Shown: positions 40,080-51,951, counted from the first letter of the stretch. The stretch is 64,000 nucleotides of DNA from Notolepis coatsorum (GCA_963971535.1 OZ020593.1:17053919-17117918); one strand, 5' to 3'. Notes: generated by a model not told the origin, from the letters alone. Translations and numbers: made by a program.

Positions 40080-40539
40080 TATGGAGGAGCCTCTGATGTA
40101 TGGAGCCTGGCTGGACATTCAGGAAGGTAGTAGACCTGGGCTTGGACAGTGTCTGCACTCAGTTGGGACAGTGAAACTGAAAAATGTTGTGGATGTAGCC
40201 GGGCCAGAAATTTACCACACAGAGGAAGTGGCTTCTTTACTGGGGCTGAGGACAGCTTGTCACAACAGAGTCTGTTTGAACGATTGGACTGAAGCGCGGA
40301 GCATCGGGGGACAAGACCTGTTGCAGGACTATTTCAGTGGAACGGAGGGTCCTGATGAGGGGGACCTGTTTCATGCGCCGAGTATCAAAATGGACAAAAC
40401 TGGACTGACAGGACCCTTCTTGGGTTGCTCATATGTTGTTCTTGCTGAGATATATGTTGTTGAATGGAAATATGGACACTTTTTTTTGTTTGGGTGGAGC
40501 TTCAATGAAGCAGTAAAAAGAAACTTGCAGTTCAAATAA
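40080..40539 (+). pseudogene. L1/Tx1 ORF2 C-terminal remnant, second copy
   Basis: Nearly identical to 36829-37290 and open for longer: from NCMEEPLMYGAWLD to WSFNEAVKRNLQFK. Part of the duplicated segment. Not functional because the catalytic domains are absent. Confidence 0.6.
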
Positions 40540-41263
40540 AGAACGGCAAACGACACATGCCGTTCCTTCAAATGTGGAGAGATCTAATTCTGTATTTTAA
40601 TCCGTATTTAACCTTTATCTATTCGGTGAAGACCAGTTATTCTAATTAAAGAAAGATGTACAATCTGTCCCACTTTGTCCCACCAAAATCTGACTGTTGT
40701 CCCCCCCCACTCCATCCATTAACTCAACTGTACTGTCATACTATTAATTTGCACTAGCACTATTGCACTTGGGACATTGATATTATATTATTGATGTTAT
40801 TATTTATACATGCTATATTCAGTATGTTTGTATGTGGTGATGCTCTAAACTCAATTTCGTTGGACCAACAATCCCAGGTTTAAATGATTCTATAGACATG
40901 GTGTCATTTTTATAGGCCAAGTAGGACACTTTATTTTTGTATCTTTGCATTGTTCATTATTATCTTTTTCTTTATTTTGATAAGACTACAGGCCACCTCA
41001 TTCCCAGGTTTAAATGACTCTATGGACATGTTGTCATTTCTATAGGCTAAGTAGATTACTTTATTATATAGTATTCTCTTTATTATTATTTTCTTGCATT
41101 ACTCATTGCTCTTACATTGTTATTTTTTATATCTTATGTCAAGTTAAGTATATGCTGTGCCTCCATTCATTTAACACCAGCTGTTCCCCATTGTTGTAAT
41201 TCGTCTCTCCCAGAGTTCTGTTTTTTCTTTATTAGTCACAGTTTTGTTTGGTCACAGTTATCA

Positions 41264-41308
41264 ACACCCTGATGAAGGCCCTGTGTAGGCTGAAATATGT
41301 CTGTTTAT
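41264..41308 (+). ncRNA. Hammerhead-like motif 3 (decayed)
   Basis: CTGATGA at 41269-41275 and GAAA at 41292-41295 are kept, but helix II has a GGCC/GGCT mismatch and the following base is T instead of C. Likely inactive copy of motif 2. Confidence 0.5.
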
Positions 41309-41519
41309 TTTAAATTCTCTAAATAATGTGAGCCATAAAATAAAGGCATTTTAAAAGTTGTAGAGCTGCCTTGGATCTCAACTTTTATTTTAAATTCTCT
41401 AAATAATGTGAGCCATCAAATAAAGGCATTTTTAAAAGTTGTAGAGCTGCCTTGGATCTCAACTTTTTTATAACTAATCCTACCCCGGATTTAATCCAAA
41501 GAGCACCTACCGAAACAAC

Positions 41520-42040
41520 CAAGAACGCTGAAGCCCTCTCCATATCCTCTTTTTGATCACCTGCAATCGGTGTCTGAAAGGAGCCAGACCTGCAGTGTTG
41601 CCAGCAGTTTCACGATCCCAGGTACCGCATGTGATCTCTGGGTGGCTGGCTCGATGTCGTCCGAAAGGAGGACCAAGGCGAAGGTCTCGTTCAATGTCTC
41701 CCAGGCAAGAGGAACAGGCGGAGGTCCTTCCCAAGAGGAGCCGCTAAACAGCTATGAGCAGACCGTGGAGCAGATGCTTGTGACCGAACAGGTCACTGGG
41801 ATAGAGGGAGGAATAGACCTAAGCGAGTGCCTTCAGGACTGTGAAGGTATTTCTTATTTTTATTATCATGTTATTATTATCATTATTTATTATTACTATT
41901 GGCCTACCATTTCCACAACAAAATGTCTTGTATGAGCAACACGTTTCATTTGACTTTTAAACTGGGGTTAGTTTGTCTGATAAAAATGTGGCACGACTTT
42001 CTAGATCAGCCGATGGTGATGGTGTGGACCTCACCCCTGG
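41520..42040 (+). pseudogene. Harbinger-accessory-like ORF, second copy of exon 1
   Basis: Same as 38390-38782 with a deletion around 41590 and without the poly-T segment. Donor GAAG/GTATTTC is kept near 41843. The second exon diverges after GGAGGA at 42044, so the gene is cut. Confidence 0.55.
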
Positions 42041-42044
42041 AGGA

Positions 42045-42595
42045 TTTATTCCATATTGTATTTGATTTCGTTTCCAGGCCAAATGTTTATTTAGTTTATT
42101 TCATCATTGCATTTGTTTGTCATCACAAATAAAATATTTTGAGCAGACCTGTCCATATTGCAGAATATTTATACAGAATTTAGGCACTGTACCAGTGAAG
42201 ATATTTTCTAATTAGTTAGGATAATGGACACAATAATATCAATGGGCCATCTACCATCATGCACCACAGCCGGGCCCATCAGGGATTCAACCCCCCACCA
42301 GAGCACCCACCAATGCATCATGCGACATGCCAGGTACGGTATACGGATCTTTTTTTTCTTCTTACCCTCATGTAAAGCATACTAGAAAGGTGCTATACAG
42401 AGTTATTTTATTATCAGTATAAGGTCCTGCTATATTTGTTAAATGATTTCCCCACTAGTCTACCCCAAAATTTATTTATAGCCTACATGGGCAATATTAT
42501 ATATTTTTCTAGCAGTCGATCCATGTGCATCTTTGCTATTTCAATAAACACTCAAACGTCTGCATTCATATTTTATTTTCAGCAAACAAATCGCC
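42045..42595. other. No recognised gene
   Basis: AT-rich sequence with short frames only. A possible exon-like GC-richer patch lies at 42240-42330, followed by GTACGG, but it has no recognisable product. Confidence 0.35.
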
Positions 42596-43014
42596 ATCGA
42601 TGGATTCTGAACCAGGTCAAGCAGTAGTCTGACCAGTTTGTCTTGAGATGTTTGTAATTTAGTTTTTAGCACCTTTGAGGTGCTTTGGTACCATGAGGTG
42701 CAAGCATAGTCGTAGTACCCCTGAATGAGTGCTCCTGCCAGAGTCTTCAGGGTATTCTTGTTTACCAGAGGAGAGGAGATCCGGTACAAGAATCGAGTTA
42801 GTTGGTTGACTTTTTTTATTACATTGGATGCCATTTTGTCACAGGAAAGATTTGCCTCTAGGATGGAACCCAGGTAGGACTCTGTTTTGCCCATGTGTAA
42901 TGATAGTTTGTTATCAGCGAGCCATATGCAGATTTTGCCTAGTTCCGAGCTGAGGGTTTTTTCAACCTGTAACTTGTTGGTAACGTAGCGTTGCTCAGAG
43001 ACCCACACGAGAAT
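42596..43014 (-). pseudogene. I/Nimb-like LINE RT C-terminal fragment
   Basis: On the minus strand the frame contains LADNKLSLHMGKTE, YLGSILEANLSC, FLYRISSPLVNKNTLKTLAGALIQ, YDYACTSWYQST and LQTSQDKLVRLLLDL, the thumb/connection region of an I-group (Nimb-like) LINE. A related, adjacent part of the same family lies at 59493-59826. Short, truncated on both sides. Confidence 0.65.
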
Positions 43015-44110
43015 TCAAGGGGAAGACAGCCGGGGGCTGTTTTTCTTTTCAAGGGCTTTTTCAGAGTATATGGTTTCTCTGGTTGACATAATCAGGTGCC
43101 GATACCTTGGGCTGGAACTGGATGTAACTAGAAAAGTTTTTTAGGAATGTTTCTAACTCATACTTTTGGATCGGAGTGGAAAGTGAAATTGCAGTTTACA
43201 GCTATCATAAAATGTGTTTTGATTGTGTGAATAAAGCAGACTAAAAGGATATTGAATACTAGTCATTGTGTTGTCTGTTATTGCTAGGAATGTCAAACAT
43301 GCTGTATTCTCAATGGGAGCTCAGCTCACTGCTTAAAAAATTACTCGGAAAGGACTTTGGGCGCTTTGTAACTCACCATAAATAATGAATGTATGATATA
43401 AGCAAATATAAAGTAAACAATATAAAGTTATTGAATCATTATGCAAATTTGACCATGTTGATGGGGGTTTTGTCCGTAATTAGAGGTCATATCAAAATAA
43501 TTGCTATCAATATAAAATATCTAACTTCACTAAGCCATTGGCATACATTTGACCATGACAAAAGTCATTATGAAACATTTTAGTCGTCATTGCTGTTAGC
43601 CGATTGTTGGGGGGACTGGCTTATTGTGAGGCTTTGGGTTATTGTATCATGTGTCTGAAATTGTAGTTTAACCTTCATCTGTCATGTTATTAGCCTGTGT
43701 GGCTACTGAAGATGCTAATGTTACAATACAATGAAGATGCTAACCGTTTGCTGATAGCAGTGACATTAGCAGATTGCAAGTTTTTAATAAGACACGTTTA
43801 TTGTCGACAAGAACTGTGGTACTGTTACATTAGCCAATGCTAGAAGCTGCCTTCAGAAAAGCTTCCATGTAGTGACACACCAACAGTGTTTTGTTTGTGT
43901 TCACTTACCCCTCCAAAAAAGTAATGTACAACCTGAATAGCTTTTGTTGTTCAGATGTCAGCTGTTGTGGAAAGAATGTCTACCTCTCTGAGTGTGGCCT
44001 TCAAATGAGCTTCCATAACCGCATATTCTCTCTCTCGTCTTTCTCTGTTGGCAGCTTGACGTTCTTTGTGAGTATTTTCTCATTGATGCGTCGAAATGAG
44101 GGCGAGTCAA
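43015..44110. other. No recognised gene
   Basis: Low-complexity to AT-rich; no coding frame or repeat boundary that I can support. Confidence 0.35.
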
Positions 44111-44129
44111 CCATGTTAGTATAAAACTG

Positions 44130-44565
44130 AGTTCTTTGGATTGATATGATGAGCCAGGAGACGAAGGTCGATGGTATTTATTGACACAGAAACACACAGA
44201 GGAACAGTCCTGGAGACCACAGCCCTCCAGGGGGCTGAGAGGCTGTGACACAATCATGGCTTAAATACTATGTGGGTTCCAAATTTAGCGAGCCACTGGT
44301 TAATAAATAGATGATCAGACAGGCTTGGTCGTATATGGTCATATGTGGGGTTATATGTGAGCTGTTGCTGAATCTGATAATATGTCTATCTTTGCTTCCC
44401 CTCAGTGGCCTGTGGCCGGAGGCAGAGGTCACACAGGTCAATGTATTTCTAGGTGCCTGCCTGGCTTGGCCTCCTGGCACATTCCAGGGTGAGGGAGACG
44501 ACCAGAGGAGAGATAGAAGAGCTTAGAAGATATTAGATATTAATCTATCAACCATGGCAATTATG
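44130..44565 (-). mobile_element. Probable LTR, minus strand
   Basis: Reversed, it begins TATCTAATATCTTCTAAGC and includes a TATA-like AGTATTTAAGCC. It ends with CAATAAATACCATCGACC and CTTCGTCTCCTGG, the order expected for U3-R-U5. A ~195-bp copy of its first part lies at 55800-55997 in the opposite orientation. No internal genes. Confidence 0.5.
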
Positions 44566-44729
44566 TAACCTTGACGATATACCCAGCGATGAGCTTCTTC
44601 AGACCTTCTTAGCCCTGATCTTATAGATCCAGTGTGTGTTGTTTTGTTTACATCCTTCACTGGCACTGGTAGAGGATTCCCTGTCAGCGTCGGTTGTTTG
44701 TGTCACGTTTCACATAGTCGTGTAATGCA

Positions 44730-44825
44730 GTAACGCAGTGTTACTTGGATTAGTAACTGTAATATAATTTTAACTTACTTTACTCGTTACTGGGAAAGTA
44801 ACACGTTACTTAGTAAAGTGTCACT
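44730..44825. mobile_element. Short repeat with GTAACG/CGTTAC ends
   Basis: AGTAACGCAGTGTTACTT ... AAGTAACACGTTACTTAG is a familiar fish DNA-element fragment with inverted GTAAC blocks. Boundaries are uncertain. Surrounding 44566-45016 has no gene. Confidence 0.4.
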
Positions 44826-45024
44826 GCCCAACACCAACGCACCACCCTGCGGCGAGGTGCCACGTTCCTCTCTGCCAGGCCACGCGGGCACTCGAGTTTA
44901 ACAGGCACCGTTCCCCATCCGTTTGTGAGGGCTCCGTGTGTGTGTGGGTCACGAGCAGATAATAGGACTCTTTAAGTTATCCGTGTAACGAATAACCACT
45001 AAACTGCTTACGCAGACATTAACT

Positions 45025-46150
45025 CAGGGGTCTCAAACTCGCGGGCCAATTTCGGCCCGAGGGATGATGTTTTGCGGCCCCCTACTTGATATCAAAGTGT
45101 AGTGTTAATGCGGCCCGCGCGCTACTGTTTGCCGAGACGTTGCGCGAGAGTTGGACGTTTTATTTATTTGATCACTTGTAGGCTACCATAGCGCAGGCTC
45201 ATGACAGCAACGTTATGTTAGTGACTTGGTTGAAACGTGATTCCGGAGTGATATCAAGTAAAGTGGAAGGCGAATGCATCCTCGCTATCTCCTCTGACTG
45301 CGAGCAGTGCTCTGCATAAGCGGCTGGCTGCACTGCCACTGTCTGTGTCTGTGTACGGGTCTGGTCCAATCACATTCAGCATCCCGTCAGCGTTCCCCCC
45401 CCCTCACCCACAGTCTGCGAATCAGATGCAGAGTAGGGGAGTAGGGCGGGTCTTCACGGAATGCAAGTCGTCTCTCTCTTTCAGTCCGAGTCAGTTGACA
45501 GCGCATCTACAGTAAACTCGCTCCCAGTTTTATCTCCGTGAGATAAATGTAGCTACTAGCCTAGTTTCTAGCCATTTTCAAAGATGGTCAGTAAAAGAAA
45601 AGTCGACTGCAATTCAAAGGTGAATGGACTGAAAAATATGCATTCATCCTGAGTCCCAGCACCAAACCAATGTGACTATATGCCAAGAAACGGTAGCTCT
45701 TGTGAAGGGTGGCAATTTGAAAATAATGTATGACTGAGTGATGGAGACCATGTTTGAAGGCAAACAAAAGCAAAGCCCCCTCAGATCGCACAGCAACCAG
45801 AATAACTGAAATACTGGCTGGTGATTTGAATAACTGAAATACTGGCTGGCACAGCTTTCGTGATAGAATAAAAAAAAATGCACAGTGCATTTCCATAGCT
45901 GTGGATGAGTCCACTGACACCACTGAGAAGCCTATGTTCTGAAGAACCATTCATGTTCTGAAGAACTGTTCATGTTTTGAAGAACTGTTCATGTTCTGAA
46001 ATGTTATTGCTAAGGATTGAGAAGATTGGATCAGTTTTACTTTTTTTTTTAATTCTTGAAACCCTTTTTTTGTGGAATATTTGATGCGGCCCAGCCTCAC
46101 CCAGACTCTACCTCCAGCGGCCCCCAGGTAAATTGAGTTTGAGACCCCTG
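45025..46150 (+). mobile_element. hAT element with decayed transposase
   Basis: Perfect 8-bp target duplication CATTAACT at 45017-45024 and 46151-46158. Inverted termini are CAGGGGTCTCAAACTCGCGG / AATTGAGTTTGAGACCCCTG. 1126 bp, so mostly deleted inside. GC-rich GGCCCG blocks near both ends are typical for this hAT family. Confidence 0.9.
45583..45935 (+). pseudogene. hAT-transposase-like remnant
   Basis: ATGGTCAGTAAAAGAAAAGT at 45583 reads MVSKRKVDCNSK, the start of GTF2IRD2/ZBED-like hAT proteins. Further down AVDESTDTTEK (VDESTD, about 45899-45930) is the catalytic-Asp block of the same family. Everything between is frame-broken and mostly deleted, with an internal ~25-bp duplication (ATAACTGAAATACTGGCTGG). 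Confidence 0.55.
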
Positions 46151-46156
46151 CATTAA

Positions 46157-46699
46157 CTCATTCAGTGCCGTCCACGTTTATATACGTGTTTGCTAGACAA
46201 CCATTGAACGCCAACCACGTATATATACATGTACGTGTTTAAACGTTTATTCTTTTTTTCGATGCAGCCGGTATTGCACATCCTTTGAAACTCTGTATTG
46301 GGCTGTGCGTTGATTATATTGGTCCCGGCAGACTTTTCATGCATTTGCATTTGAATTTTTAATTGTAGCGTGTGTAGGGACGAAATGCCAATGGATTAAG
46401 TATAATACACGTCACAGGCTATTACTAGCCTCCCAGGAATTACCCTAAACCGCTCTAAAACCATACTTATATTCACCACGGTATAAAGCGGGAATGTATG
46501 GATGGAACAATTCTTTCTTTTTCACATCTTGAACGATAGATACTCGATGTCAAATGGGCCATAGTATTGCATCCATAGCTATAATATAGAACTATATATA
46601 ACTTTATAGCCCTGCAAACAAGGTGACCCGACTCCATTGGTTTAATGCATGGCAGCGCATAGCCATATCCCGGAAACAGCGTGGCAGCCAGCCAATGAG
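46157..46699 (+). mobile_element. TTAA MITE, subfamily D
   Basis: TTAA at 46153-46156 and 46700-46703, termini CTCATTCAGTGCC and CAGCCAATGAG. Subterminal ACGTTTATATACGT and ACGTATATATACATG palindromes relate it to subfamily C. A fragment of the same family in inverse orientation is at 48937-49110. No ORF. Confidence 0.75.
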
Positions 46700-46703
46700 T
46701 TAA

Positions 46704-47367
46704 GGAGAAGGGGAAGGGGAAAAATAAACAAAACAACCTTTACAGGTGGAAGCCTCAAAGTGAGTATTTAAGAAAATAAGTCCAAAAAACAGGACGACAC
46801 TCAATAAAGAGGTATTGTAGAAAAAGAAATAAGCCACAAAGGCAACTACTAAAAACAGAGTTTATATTGAAAACATAAAACAATAAACCTCCACCAAGGG
46901 AGTTTATGTGCCGTAGTGGGCAAAAGACAGTTCCAAAAGAAACAAGAAAACGACCATAAAAGGCTCAGCCTCTATAAAACAAAGTGTAAAATAAAGCCAA
47001 TAGCCCAAAACAAGAATGGCTAGAAAGAAAGGCTAAATGCTGAATAGGGCAGAGATCAGCACTACACTTCAATATAACAAGCCTGACCAGAAGGATAGCC
47101 AACACAAAGGAAATGAAAAAGCAGCCAACACTGCGAGACTCAAACCTAAATAGACTCAGCTTTACCATAGGCACAGCTGCACTGCGTCAGGTGCAATCAA
47201 GCCCACACACCTGCCGACCCATGAGGCAATTAACCACAGAGGCCAGTGATTGACAGCTATCCCTCACAGAAAGGCGAAATAGACAGATGTCCCTCACAGA
47301 AAGGTGAAATAAGGCCAAAACCATGACACTGTTACGTTTCCAGTGTCTCAGCTGTTAGGCCGTATGG
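46704..47367. other. No recognised gene
   Basis: A-rich stretch with many AATAAA-like hexamers. A short duplication TCCCTCACAGAAAGG.GAAATA lies near 47261 and 47290. Possibly the end of an unrecognised retroelement. Confidence 0.35.
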
Positions 47368-47371
47368 TTAA

Positions 47372-48298
47372 CACTTTCAGTGCCGGCCGTGTTTTCCTTT
47401 TTACCCCCTTGAATGCCCACATCCACTCCAATGTTAACGTTAATATCGCCTAATCTATGTTTTAAATTATGGCTATGTGTCTAATCTGCCCGTCGCATTA
47501 TCAATGACCTATTTCCAGTCAACATTGTCCAAGCAGATTGTTTTTTTATCGGTTCATTTCCGTTTCATAGCATTTAGAAAAACCCTCGTTTTCACGGAGA
47601 AAAAAGAGGTTTCCATGATAATCGCCTTTTACTGGAATATTCTAGAACGTTGTCATTGTTTGGCCTATTTATGAATAGTTTTCAAATAAACGCTAGATTA
47701 TCGATAGTATATGTGTACGCATGCACGCTCGTGGCGCGCGCTAAAAATCGCTTCTCCTATTTCCTGACGGCGCGCACAGTCAAACAGCGATATCACATAA
47801 TCACATAAAAGCTTATATATCCGTGAAAACGGGTCTGATTATCCTTAGACTGGTAACATAGATTCCTTACCTAAGATCAGATGGTATCCAAATGGATTAT
47901 TCCAATTCCTGATCGCCATTCGAAAAAATCGCTCCTTTTATTGATCAACGTGTATACTGTAAAACACATATTCCCCGCTGCTCTGAGAGTCCAGCATGAA
48001 GCTGGTAGATGCCGGCTGCGTGAGTGAGAAGTAAAATGTGGAGTGCGGGTTTTTTTTTCTCATTCATTTTCATTGAGTTCAATCCAAAAGGGTGAATTAC
48101 CACCTGGGAGACGATAGGGGGCGCTTTTTTCACATCTGAGCGCCTGAGGTAGCTGAATTTCCAACGGTAGACTTGGTTGATGAAATATGATTATATTATA
48201 TAAATAAATAAAAAAGAGAACAAACGAATATTCTCGTGAGTGGGCATTCAACCCGCGGGGGGTAAACACGAGAAAACTCGTGGATGGCATTCAAAAGA
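47372..48298 (-). mobile_element. TTAA MITE, subfamily A, decayed right end
   Basis: Left TTAA at 47368-47371, then CACTTTCAGTGCCGGCC. The interior matches the 35944 copy. The right end contains ACGAGAAAACTCGT palindrome blocks and GGCATTCAAAAGAGG but no TTAA. CTCF-like core at 48111-48124 (plus). Confidence 0.75.
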
Positions 48299-48469
48299 GG
48301 GCCAACACTAACACTGAGATCTTGAGAGCTCAGATCCCAGGAGTCTTTATTTTCTTTTAAATATTTGAGTTCAACAGGCGTTTCAAATTATTCTGAAGCA
48401 CAGAACACAGCAGACTGATGGAGGGTGATATTCTATGAGCAGAAGGTGTCTGGCATGTTTCCCTAATGT

Positions 48470-48925
48470 TGGTGGATATTGGTTTTTTTATCCACTTTTT
48501 CTCCTCCTTTTTTCTATTTTCCTCCCATCCCAATTTAGCAGTGCCAATTCTCCCCTCCCCTGTCTTGATCATTGCTCGCATGTGCCCCCCACTGGCCGGT
48601 TGTAGGGAGGATAGAAGCCCATCACATGTCCCCTCCGATACATGTGGAGGCAGCCAGTCACATCTTTTAACCTGCCAGCGAGGACTCTCATTGGCGAGGA
48701 GTAACGTGTAGGAGGCTCACACTGCCCACGCCATTTTCCTGTCTTTGCTGTGCAGGTGCCCCAACCGACCTGTAGGAGTCGCTGTTCACAACGACCAGAT
48801 TACCACCCATCGACTTCCTTCCCGCTAACTCTGCCAATTGAGTCAGTATGACGGCCGGCCCAAGTCGGAGGCAACGCTGACAGCCCGATTCGATACCGGT
48901 GTCTCTTGCGTTGGTGACGAGCGCA
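48470..48925 (-). mobile_element. SINE-like repeat, minus strand
   Basis: Contains CCCATCCCAATTTAGCAGTGCCAATTC and ends near GCCCGATTCGATACCGG; reversed, this is close to a tRNA B-box. Overall similar in style to longer tRNA-headed fish SINEs. Family uncertain. Confidence 0.45.
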
Positions 48926-48936
48926 ATGTCCGCTGC

Positions 48937-49110
48937 AGGGCTATAACTATATATATATATTATAGCTATGGATGCAATACTATGGCCCATTTGACATCGA
49001 GTATCTATCGTTCAAGATGTGAAAAAGGAATATTTTTTCCATCCATACATTCCCGTTTTATACCGTGGTGAATATAAGTATGGTTTTAGAGCGGTTTAGG
49101 GTAATTGAAT
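48937..49110 (-). mobile_element. TTAA MITE subfamily D fragment
   Basis: About 170 bp from GCAGGGCTATAACT to GGTTTTAGAGCGGTTTAGGG matches 46440-46620 in reverse. Both termini are missing. Confidence 0.7.
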
Positions 49111-49199
49111 GAATGGAGTTTATTTTTTACTTGTTTACTCTCCCTCTCTTTTTTTGCATGATTGATTCATTCCTGATAATGTACTGTATGACGGTGGTA

Positions 49200-49440
49200 G
49201 ATATGGTTATATAATATAATAATAATAATAATAATAATAAAATAATAATAACTTTATTTGTAGTTCAAAGTGCTTCACAGCAGTAAAAATACAGGCATAA
49301 GCGAGCATAAAAAAGATAGTGAGGTAGCAAGGTAAGGTAAATCACAGTTTTTCACATTAGGATCTACAGTAGCATCCCAATAGGCTCTCTGTTAGTTTCA
49401 TTCAGTAATAAAAAATAATAAAATAGAATAGACGAGTAAA
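49200..49440 (-). mobile_element. LINE 3' tail with AAT microsatellite
   Basis: An (AAT)n tract at about 49217-49252 is followed by ACTTTATTTGTAGTTCAAAGTGCTTCACAG. This is the reversed 3' end of a LINE with an ATT-repeat tail. No coding part. Confidence 0.55.
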
Positions 49441-49454
49441 ACACTCATACGCTT

Positions 49455-49496
49455 AACACTTTTGAGTGCAGCGCGAGAATTCTCGTTAGTTCATGC
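49455..49496 (+). mobile_element. TTAA MITE end next to the assembly gap
   Basis: TTAACACTTTTGAGTGCAGC followed by GCGAGAATTCTCGTT has the subfamily A terminus and palindrome. The rest lies in the gap. Confidence 0.55.
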
Positions 49497-49696
49497 NNNN
49501 NNNNNNNNNNNNNNNNNNNNNNNNNNNNNNNNNNNNNNNNNNNNNNNNNNNNNNNNNNNNNNNNNNNNNNNNNNNNNNNNNNNNNNNNNNNNNNNNNNNN
49601 NNNNNNNNNNNNNNNNNNNNNNNNNNNNNNNNNNNNNNNNNNNNNNNNNNNNNNNNNNNNNNNNNNNNNNNNNNNNNNNNNNNNNNNNNNNNNNNN
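49497..49696. other. Assembly gap (200 N)
   Basis: Exactly 200 N. Sequence before it (about 49100-49185) and after it (49710-49800) is nearly the same (GGAGTTTATTTTTTACTTG...TGATTGATTCATT), so the gap sits in a local duplication. Apparent reading frames through it are meaningless. Confidence 1.
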
Positions 49697-51900
49697 GGGT
49701 TTTAGGCGTGTATTGAATGGAATGGAGTTTATTTTTTACTTGTTTACTCTCTCTCTTTCTCTCTTTTGCATGATTGATTCATTTCCTGATAATGTACTTG
49801 TTGTGTCTGTGTTCGTGCGTGACTTTCAATGATTGTAAACGTAACATAGTACTGTGATATTCTGATATATATCACATTCTGATATATATTTTTCGTGTAA
49901 AATAAAGAAAGAAAGAAAATTGAAATAAAAAAGAAAAGAAAAAAAGGTTTGAAGAATTAATTAAGATTCAAGTGGCAATGTGAACGAACGAAGGGTTCGA
50001 ACGTTTGGGCTCAGCAGGGGTGGTGCAGAGACGTTATTATCTGTATATGTATCATGATCTCTATCTGTATTCGATTTAATATTGGCATTTAATTTATTAT
50101 TAAATATATGTCCATCTCCTCATACTGTACTTTTTTTTTATTTTTAACTAAACTAAGATTTATGAACTGTCTATCTACCAGCCCACCGATGCGAGGCAGA
50201 CAAGGGGTTCATCCAAGGAGAAAGTTGGATTTTATGCATGAAGACAGTCTGCTCACGTGAAGAAGGCTGCAGCAAGTTCATGTTTAAGATGTAAGATCAC
50301 TATTCTGATGATGCTTTAGCAACACAATGAAATGCAAACGAGAACAAAAATGAGAACATGAGAATAATTTGATTTAGAAGCACCATAAGCCACTGGGTGT
50401 CTTATGAATTAGCCTGAATTTATTAGCTGCTCCTGCACCATGACTCCAATCAAAAGTCTCCTCCTCCTTCATGACTTTTCCTAAATAATTTGATTTAAAT
50501 GTCAGCAACACCATCTTTTTGTCATTCAAACAGCCCCTTTCCTGCCACTGCACATCAGTACACAGAGGTGTGAACGGCTTTCCTCCAGAGAGCAGATCTG
50601 GCCCATTCATGCATTTTCACATGCAACGATTACCACTCCACACTAACATCCTTCACTTACGTTAGTGTGAGGACGGACGCGTGCGAAGGTGAAGATGAGG
50701 GTGTCCATGATAGTGTCTGTCCCTCACGTGTCTTCAAACAACATAGGTACCCAATTATTTAAAATCGTGGGAACAGGGTCTGATAATAATAATGCATCGT
50801 CAGGTAAATGCTTGTGCCTTGCCATACTTTTTTGGTTGAAGAAAATATAGTATGCACTGCAGCATAGACTATATAATAGCTTCACAGTTATGACGTTTTG
50901 GCATGGCTTTTTATTCATTCATTCATTTTTATTTATTCGTACATGGAATTGTTACAGTCCAACAGTGTCTTCAGTACATCTAGTTTACTTAATAATTATG
51001 ATCCACTAAATTCCACGGCTGAAAGGAATAGGAAGAAAACTCTTATTGTACCTGCCCCTACACACATACAGTACACTGATAAGAGTGTTCATAGTGCAAT
51101 GTTTACCAAACCAAATGTACATACTTATTTTGTAGAAATTAAAACATCAACACAATTAAATTAACATAAATAAATACATTTTGTGTATCAGTATTGCATA
51201 TTTACTGAGGTTCATTAATGAATACACACACATTTATCTATATATTTGCAAAACTACAGAGGAGAGAAATGGGAGTGAATAGCTTATTTTTTATTCTGGC
51301 TCATGTCACGTTTTAAACTCGGACGTGAAAGATATTTAAAGATAAAAGAGATGAAACACTTTTGAAGGTATTTATTATAAAAAGTTAACAAGCAATGTAA
51401 TATAAAAAGTGAATAAGCAAAGTATTATAAAAAGTGAATATAGCAAGGTACAATTGAAATCTAGTTGGTACAACCGGCCGGTCGAGTATAAAAGAAAAAT
51501 GCAGTCAAGTCATTGTTCCGTCAGTCCAGTCTCGTCCGTCCAGTTCAGTCAAAAAGCAGAGAAGTGAAGTCCAGTTCCTTCCCTGTCAGGGTGTTTTAGT
51601 AGCGGCTCCAGTGTGTATGTGTTTTTGTCCTGAGTGCACGTTGTGTGTCTGTGTGTATTGGTCAGCCTGTATGTCCGCCGTGCATGAGTGCGTGGTACGC
51701 ACATTTACGTGCACATATGTGCGTGTGTGTCTCTATCGATAACGATCTGTGATTAATGGAGACTGTGGTATTTTGACCAGTGGTTGACCGGGGTCTCTAA
51801 TCCCTTGGCTAGTCGTATATTAGCGACTTGTGGCATCTTGTGACAATGAGTTGAATTATTTGATCTGGCTAATCTGGTGAGATCTCTCACCAAAGGAGTC
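49697..51900. other. No recognised gene
   Basis: AT-rich sequence with no supported coding frame. A short imperfect repeat AGTGAATA.GCAA.GTA.TATAAAA occurs at 51375-51445. Confidence 0.4.
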
Positions 51901-51901
51901 G

Positions 51902-51902
<1 letters not shown>

Positions 51903-51951
<49 letters not shown>

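Larger units (their letters stand above)
39641..42044 (+). repeat. Second copy of the 35.5-39.0 kb segment
   Basis: From TTCTCTCAGTCCAGCATGGGC to CCTCACCCCTGGAGGA the sequence repeats 35518-38976 in the same order and orientation. It covers LINE ORF1 end, LINE ORF2 C-terminus, noncoding stretch, hammerhead-like motif and Harbinger-like exon 1. Copy 2 lacks the MITE and has small deletions, for example near 41100-41150 and 41590. It also has an extra ~60-bp duplication of the GAGCCATAAAATAAAGGC block near 41330-41460. The shared mosaic content shows a segmental duplication rather than separate insertions. Confidence 0.85.

Noticed and set aside
45588..45950. 120-residue minus-strand protein
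   Set aside because: Antisense of the decayed hAT transposase remnant; the plus-strand motifs (MVSKRKVD, VDESTD) explain the region.
49462..49716. Open frames crossing the N run
   Set aside because: Consist of unknown residues in an assembly gap.
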